In this document: one piece after another, positions 37,791 to 39,684 of the stretch | Layout: each line of letters starts with the position of its first letter | Position numbering within the stretch: position 1 is the stretch's first letter | From: Zemynaea arenosa | GTDB taxonomy: Bacteria > Pseudomonadota > Gammaproteobacteria > Burkholderiales > Burkholderiaceae_D | Assembly: GCF_004614185.1 (NCBI RefSeq) | Contig: NZ_SPVF01000117.1 | Span: 1 to 39,684, forward strand | DNA length: 39,684 nucleotides | Direction: 5' to 3' | The notes under the pieces: model-generated | The model's input: only the letters and a program-made list of their open reading frames with translations | What the model was told of the DNA's origin: nothing | Databases searched by the model: none | Translations under genes and position numbers: made by a program

Positions 37791-38543
37791 CTATTCGCGC
37801 CCGATGTTCCAGCGGCGCATGATCTCCTTCTTTTTGCCGTTGGCGCTGATGATGCGGTAGCCGCGGTTGAACAGCTCGCGCGCGTGCTCGCCGTTCGGGT
37901 GCGTCTGGCTGAAGCCGATGTAGGAGCCCATCGGATGCGCTTCGAAGGCCACCGCCAGGTGGCCGACCTGGGCGTCATGCAGCATGCGCTCGCCGGTCTT
38001 GATCTGGTCGACCATAATGATCGCCAGGTCGATGCGGCCCGCTTCCAGTTTCTTGAGATTGCCCGCCTCCGTGTTCGCACGGTCGAGGATGACGCCGCGC
38101 GCCTCCATGACGTGGAGGGAATCGGGATATTCGTAGCCGTTGACGATGCCGACGCGGGTGCCGGGACGCACTTGCGCCTCCGACCGGGCGTGGACGGGGT
38201 GCTTCGGATTTTCGTAGTAGCGTGGCCAGACGCGGAACAGGGGCACATCGGCCAGCTTCACCTTGCCGGCTTGCTCGGGCGCAGGGGACATGTTGAAGCA
38301 GCCGGCCACCAGACCGGTCATCACGTACGCCTTGCAGCGGGCGTAGGGCACCAGGATCAGCTTGATGTCGACTCCGATCGCAGCGTACGCGGCGGTCACG
38401 ACGTCGTTGGCGTAGCCGGTGCCGTCGCTGCCGGACCACGGGGCCGCGGCGTTTTCGACCATCAATTCCAGGGGCGGGGCGGCGTGGACGGGGCCCGCAG
38501 CGAGCAGGGCGGCGAAGGCGAGAGCACGGTAACCGGAATTCAT
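37791..38543 (-). CDS. Periplasmic solute-binding-like protein (SBP_bac_3 type)
   Basis: A 250-residue protein with a Sec signal peptide cleaved after VHA (about residue 21). The mature part resembles the bacterial extracellular solute-binding family 3: PPLELMVENAAAPWS, GYANDVVTAAYAAIGVDIKL, and GTRVGIVNGYEYPDS are typical segments. No ABC transporter genes lie beside it, so it may be a stand-alone sensor or a transport component encoded elsewhere; the ligand cannot be named. A minus-strand CACAAT at 38550-38555 ends 6 nt before the ATG, and no ribosome binding site is visible. Confidence 0.82.
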   Translation of the reverse strand: MNSGYRALAFAALLAAGPVHAAPPLELMVENAAAPWSGSDGTGYANDVVTAAYAAIGVDIKLILVPYARCKAYVMTGLVAGCFNMSPAPEQAGKVKLADVPLFRVWPRYYENPKHPVHARSEAQVRPGTRVGIVNGYEYPDSLHVMEARGVILDRANTEAGNLKKLEAGRIDLAIIMVDQIKTGERMLHDAQVGHLAVAFEAHPMGSYIGFSQTHPNGEHARELFNRGYRIISANGKKKEIMRRWNIGRE

Positions 38544-38549
38544 GGGTGC

Positions 38550-38555
38550 ATTGTG
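38550..38555 (-). promoter_or_regulatory. Possible -10 element of solute-binding gene
   Basis: Minus-strand CACAAT (4 of 6) ends 6 nt before the ATG at 38543. The match is weak, but the spacing is the same as at four or five other starts in the window. Confidence 0.3.
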
Positions 38556-38672
38556 ACGGAAAATTCACGCGGACGGGTAGCTGATCGCGCCGAAGTTTCT
38601 CAGCCGTGCACACTCGCATCGGGGGGCAGAAACGGCTATGCTGTCTCGCTGAGCCATTGATATGGATGAGTT

Positions 38673-39684
38673 GTGCGCGACGAAGCGGACAGTGCCTTGC
38701 AGGACCCGGTGCGACGGCGGCTGGCAATCGGCCTCGGCGTGTCGTTGCTCGTCCATGCGCTGTTGCTGATGCTGCAGTTCGGGGTGGCTTCGCTGGCGCT
38801 GCCGGATCTGCAGCCGGGGGCGATCACGGTACGGTTGATGGATGCACCGCCCGGTCCAGCCATGCCGGCGGTGCCGCCGGTGCCGGCCGCGCCGCTTAAG
38901 CTGCCTGATGTGCCAGTGGCGGTTGTTTCCCCTGTCGAGAGTAAGCCCGACGCCCGGCCGGCTTACAAGGATGTGCAGGGGCTGACCGTTTTCGCCTACA
39001 CACCGCCGCCGGTGCCGCCAGCTGCTCCTGCCCGGAGGCCGCGGCCGGCCCACAGAGTGAGTACCCCTCGAGTGGCCAAGAAGGAGCCGGCGCTGCGTGT
39101 GATCGCGCAGGATGCGGTGGAGTCCGCGTTCAAGGTGCCGCTGCCTTCACCGGAGGAGTCTGCGGAGAAGACGCTGGACCGCACTGCTGCGCAGGACGGG
39201 GCGGAGGGCGGTTCGGGCACGGACCAGATGCGCGACGAGGACGCCGAGCGGGCGCGTGCGGCCGAACTGGCGGCTGCGGAAGAGGCCGAGCGCCAACAGG
39301 ACGAGCAGGAGCGAATCGCCGCCGAGGCAGCCCGCCAGCAGGAGCAAGAGCGGGTCGCCGCTGAAGCAGCACGCCAGCAGGAGCAAGAGCGGATCGCCGC
39401 TGAAGCAGCCCGCCGGCAGGAGCAGGAACGGAGCGCCGCAGAAGCGGTTCGCCAGCTGGCGCAGGAACGGATCGCCGCCGAATCGGCGCGCCAACGTGAG
39501 CAGGAACGGCTGGCTGCTGAGGATGCCCGCAAGCGCGAGCAAGAGCGCGTCGCTGCCGAAGCCGCGAATCAGCGCGAGCAGGAGCGCCGAGCCGCCGAGG
39601 ACGCCCGCAAGCGTGAACAGGAACGCAAGGCCGCAGAAGAGGCGCGCCAACGCGAGAAGGAACGAATCGCCGCTCAAGAGGCGC
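38673..39684 (+). CDS. TonB/TolA-like envelope protein, 3' end beyond window
   Basis: An open frame from GTG 38673 (first start after an in-frame TGA at 38667) to the window edge, at least 337 residues without a stop. Residues 17-45 form one membrane helix with S-L-L-V-H, the SxxxH pattern seen in TonB, which contacts the ExbBD/TolQR motor. A Pro/Ala-rich stretch (50-140) follows, then an acidic region. From about residue 210 an uninterrupted charged helix made of 13-residue Glu/Arg/Gln/Ala repeats runs to the edge, resembling TolA domain II. The C-terminal domain, which would settle TonB versus TolA, is outside the window. Confidence 0.75.
   Translation, partial: MRDEADSALQDPVRRRLAIGLGVSLLVHALLLMLQFGVASLALPDLQPGAITVRLMDAPPGPAMPAVPPVPAAPLKLPDVPVAVVSPVESKPDARPAYKDVQGLTVFAYTPPPVPPAAPARRPRPAHRVSTPRVAKKEPALRVIAQDAVESAFKVPLPSPEESAEKTLDRTAAQDGAEGGSGTDQMRDEDAERARAAELAAAEEAERQQDEQERIAAEAARQQEQERVAAEAARQQEQERIAAEAARRQEQERSAAEAVRQLAQERIAAESARQREQERLAAEDARKREQERVAAEAANQREQERRAAEDARKREQERKAAEEARQREKERIAAQEA
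39300..39684 (+). repeat. 39-bp coding repeat (13-residue helix units)
   Basis: About ten degenerate 39-bp units encode variants of QEQERIAAEAARQ. Units near 39303-39420 are most alike and later ones drift to REQERxAAEDARK. The array continues beyond the window. Confidence 0.85.

Noticed and set aside
39300..39684. 39-bp repeats as a possible CRISPR array
   Set aside because: Units are contiguous, degenerate and in frame in a coding sequence, with no spacers.

Overview
The window reads as chromosomal DNA of a GC-rich betaproteobacterium. Protein wording and gene content (TTG/GTG starts, DUF1853 next to a family-4-like uracil-DNA glycosylase, ppk1 divergent from pstSCAB-phoU-phoB-phoR, carAB-greA-DUF4149, yhbY/rlmE-ftsH-folP-glmM) fit Burkholderiales, most likely Oxalobacteraceae of the Massilia/Telluria/Duganella type. 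The placement is inferred from recognition of the proteins; no search was run. Most of the window is housekeeping core, with short accessory stretches.

Layout. 90-3833: a thioredoxin-like gene divergent from an overlapping operon tsaB-rimI-uracil-DNA glycosylase-DUF1853. 3878-8107: lplT divergent from alr-radA, followed by a small PilZ protein. 8169-12555: a FliD-type protein and a large DUF4214/FG-GAP lipoprotein ending at a strong terminator. 12652-22096: a phosphate block, with sixA and ppk1 on the minus strand and pstSCAB-phoU-phoB-phoR on the plus strand. Recognisable Pho boxes face both ways in the ppk1/pstS intergenic region, so phosphate uptake, signalling and polyphosphate storage appear to be co-regulated. 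22111-26362: accessory stretch with a VOC protein, a MOSC-alkyltransferase-like fusion, a GlcG/HbpS-family protein, a patatin lipoprotein, an XRE/AbiEii-type toxin-antitoxin pair with two palindromes at its promoter, and an unrecognised 141-aa protein. 26635-32041: carA-carB, greA, DUF4149. 32075-37648: yhbY, rlmE, ftsH, folP, glmM, then tRNA-Arg(UCU). 37791-39684: a periplasmic solute-binding-like protein and the start of a TonB/TolA-like protein with a 13-residue repeat helix that runs off the window.

Most notable: (i) a leader before carA with a 16-codon Arg-containing reading frame whose stop lies inside a hairpin that masks the carA ribosome binding site; (ii) the XRE/AbiEii pair with two adjacent palindromes on its -10; (iii) a MOSC domain fused to an alkyltransferase-like DNA-binding domain lacking the catalytic Cys; (iv) a recurring arrangement in which a -10-like hexamer ends 6-7 nt before the start codon, suggesting leaderless mRNAs; (v) mirrored Pho boxes; (vi) a uracil-DNA glycosylase with an eroded active-site motif and a long disordered N-terminus. 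No CRISPR array, insertion sequence, integrase or prophage was seen.
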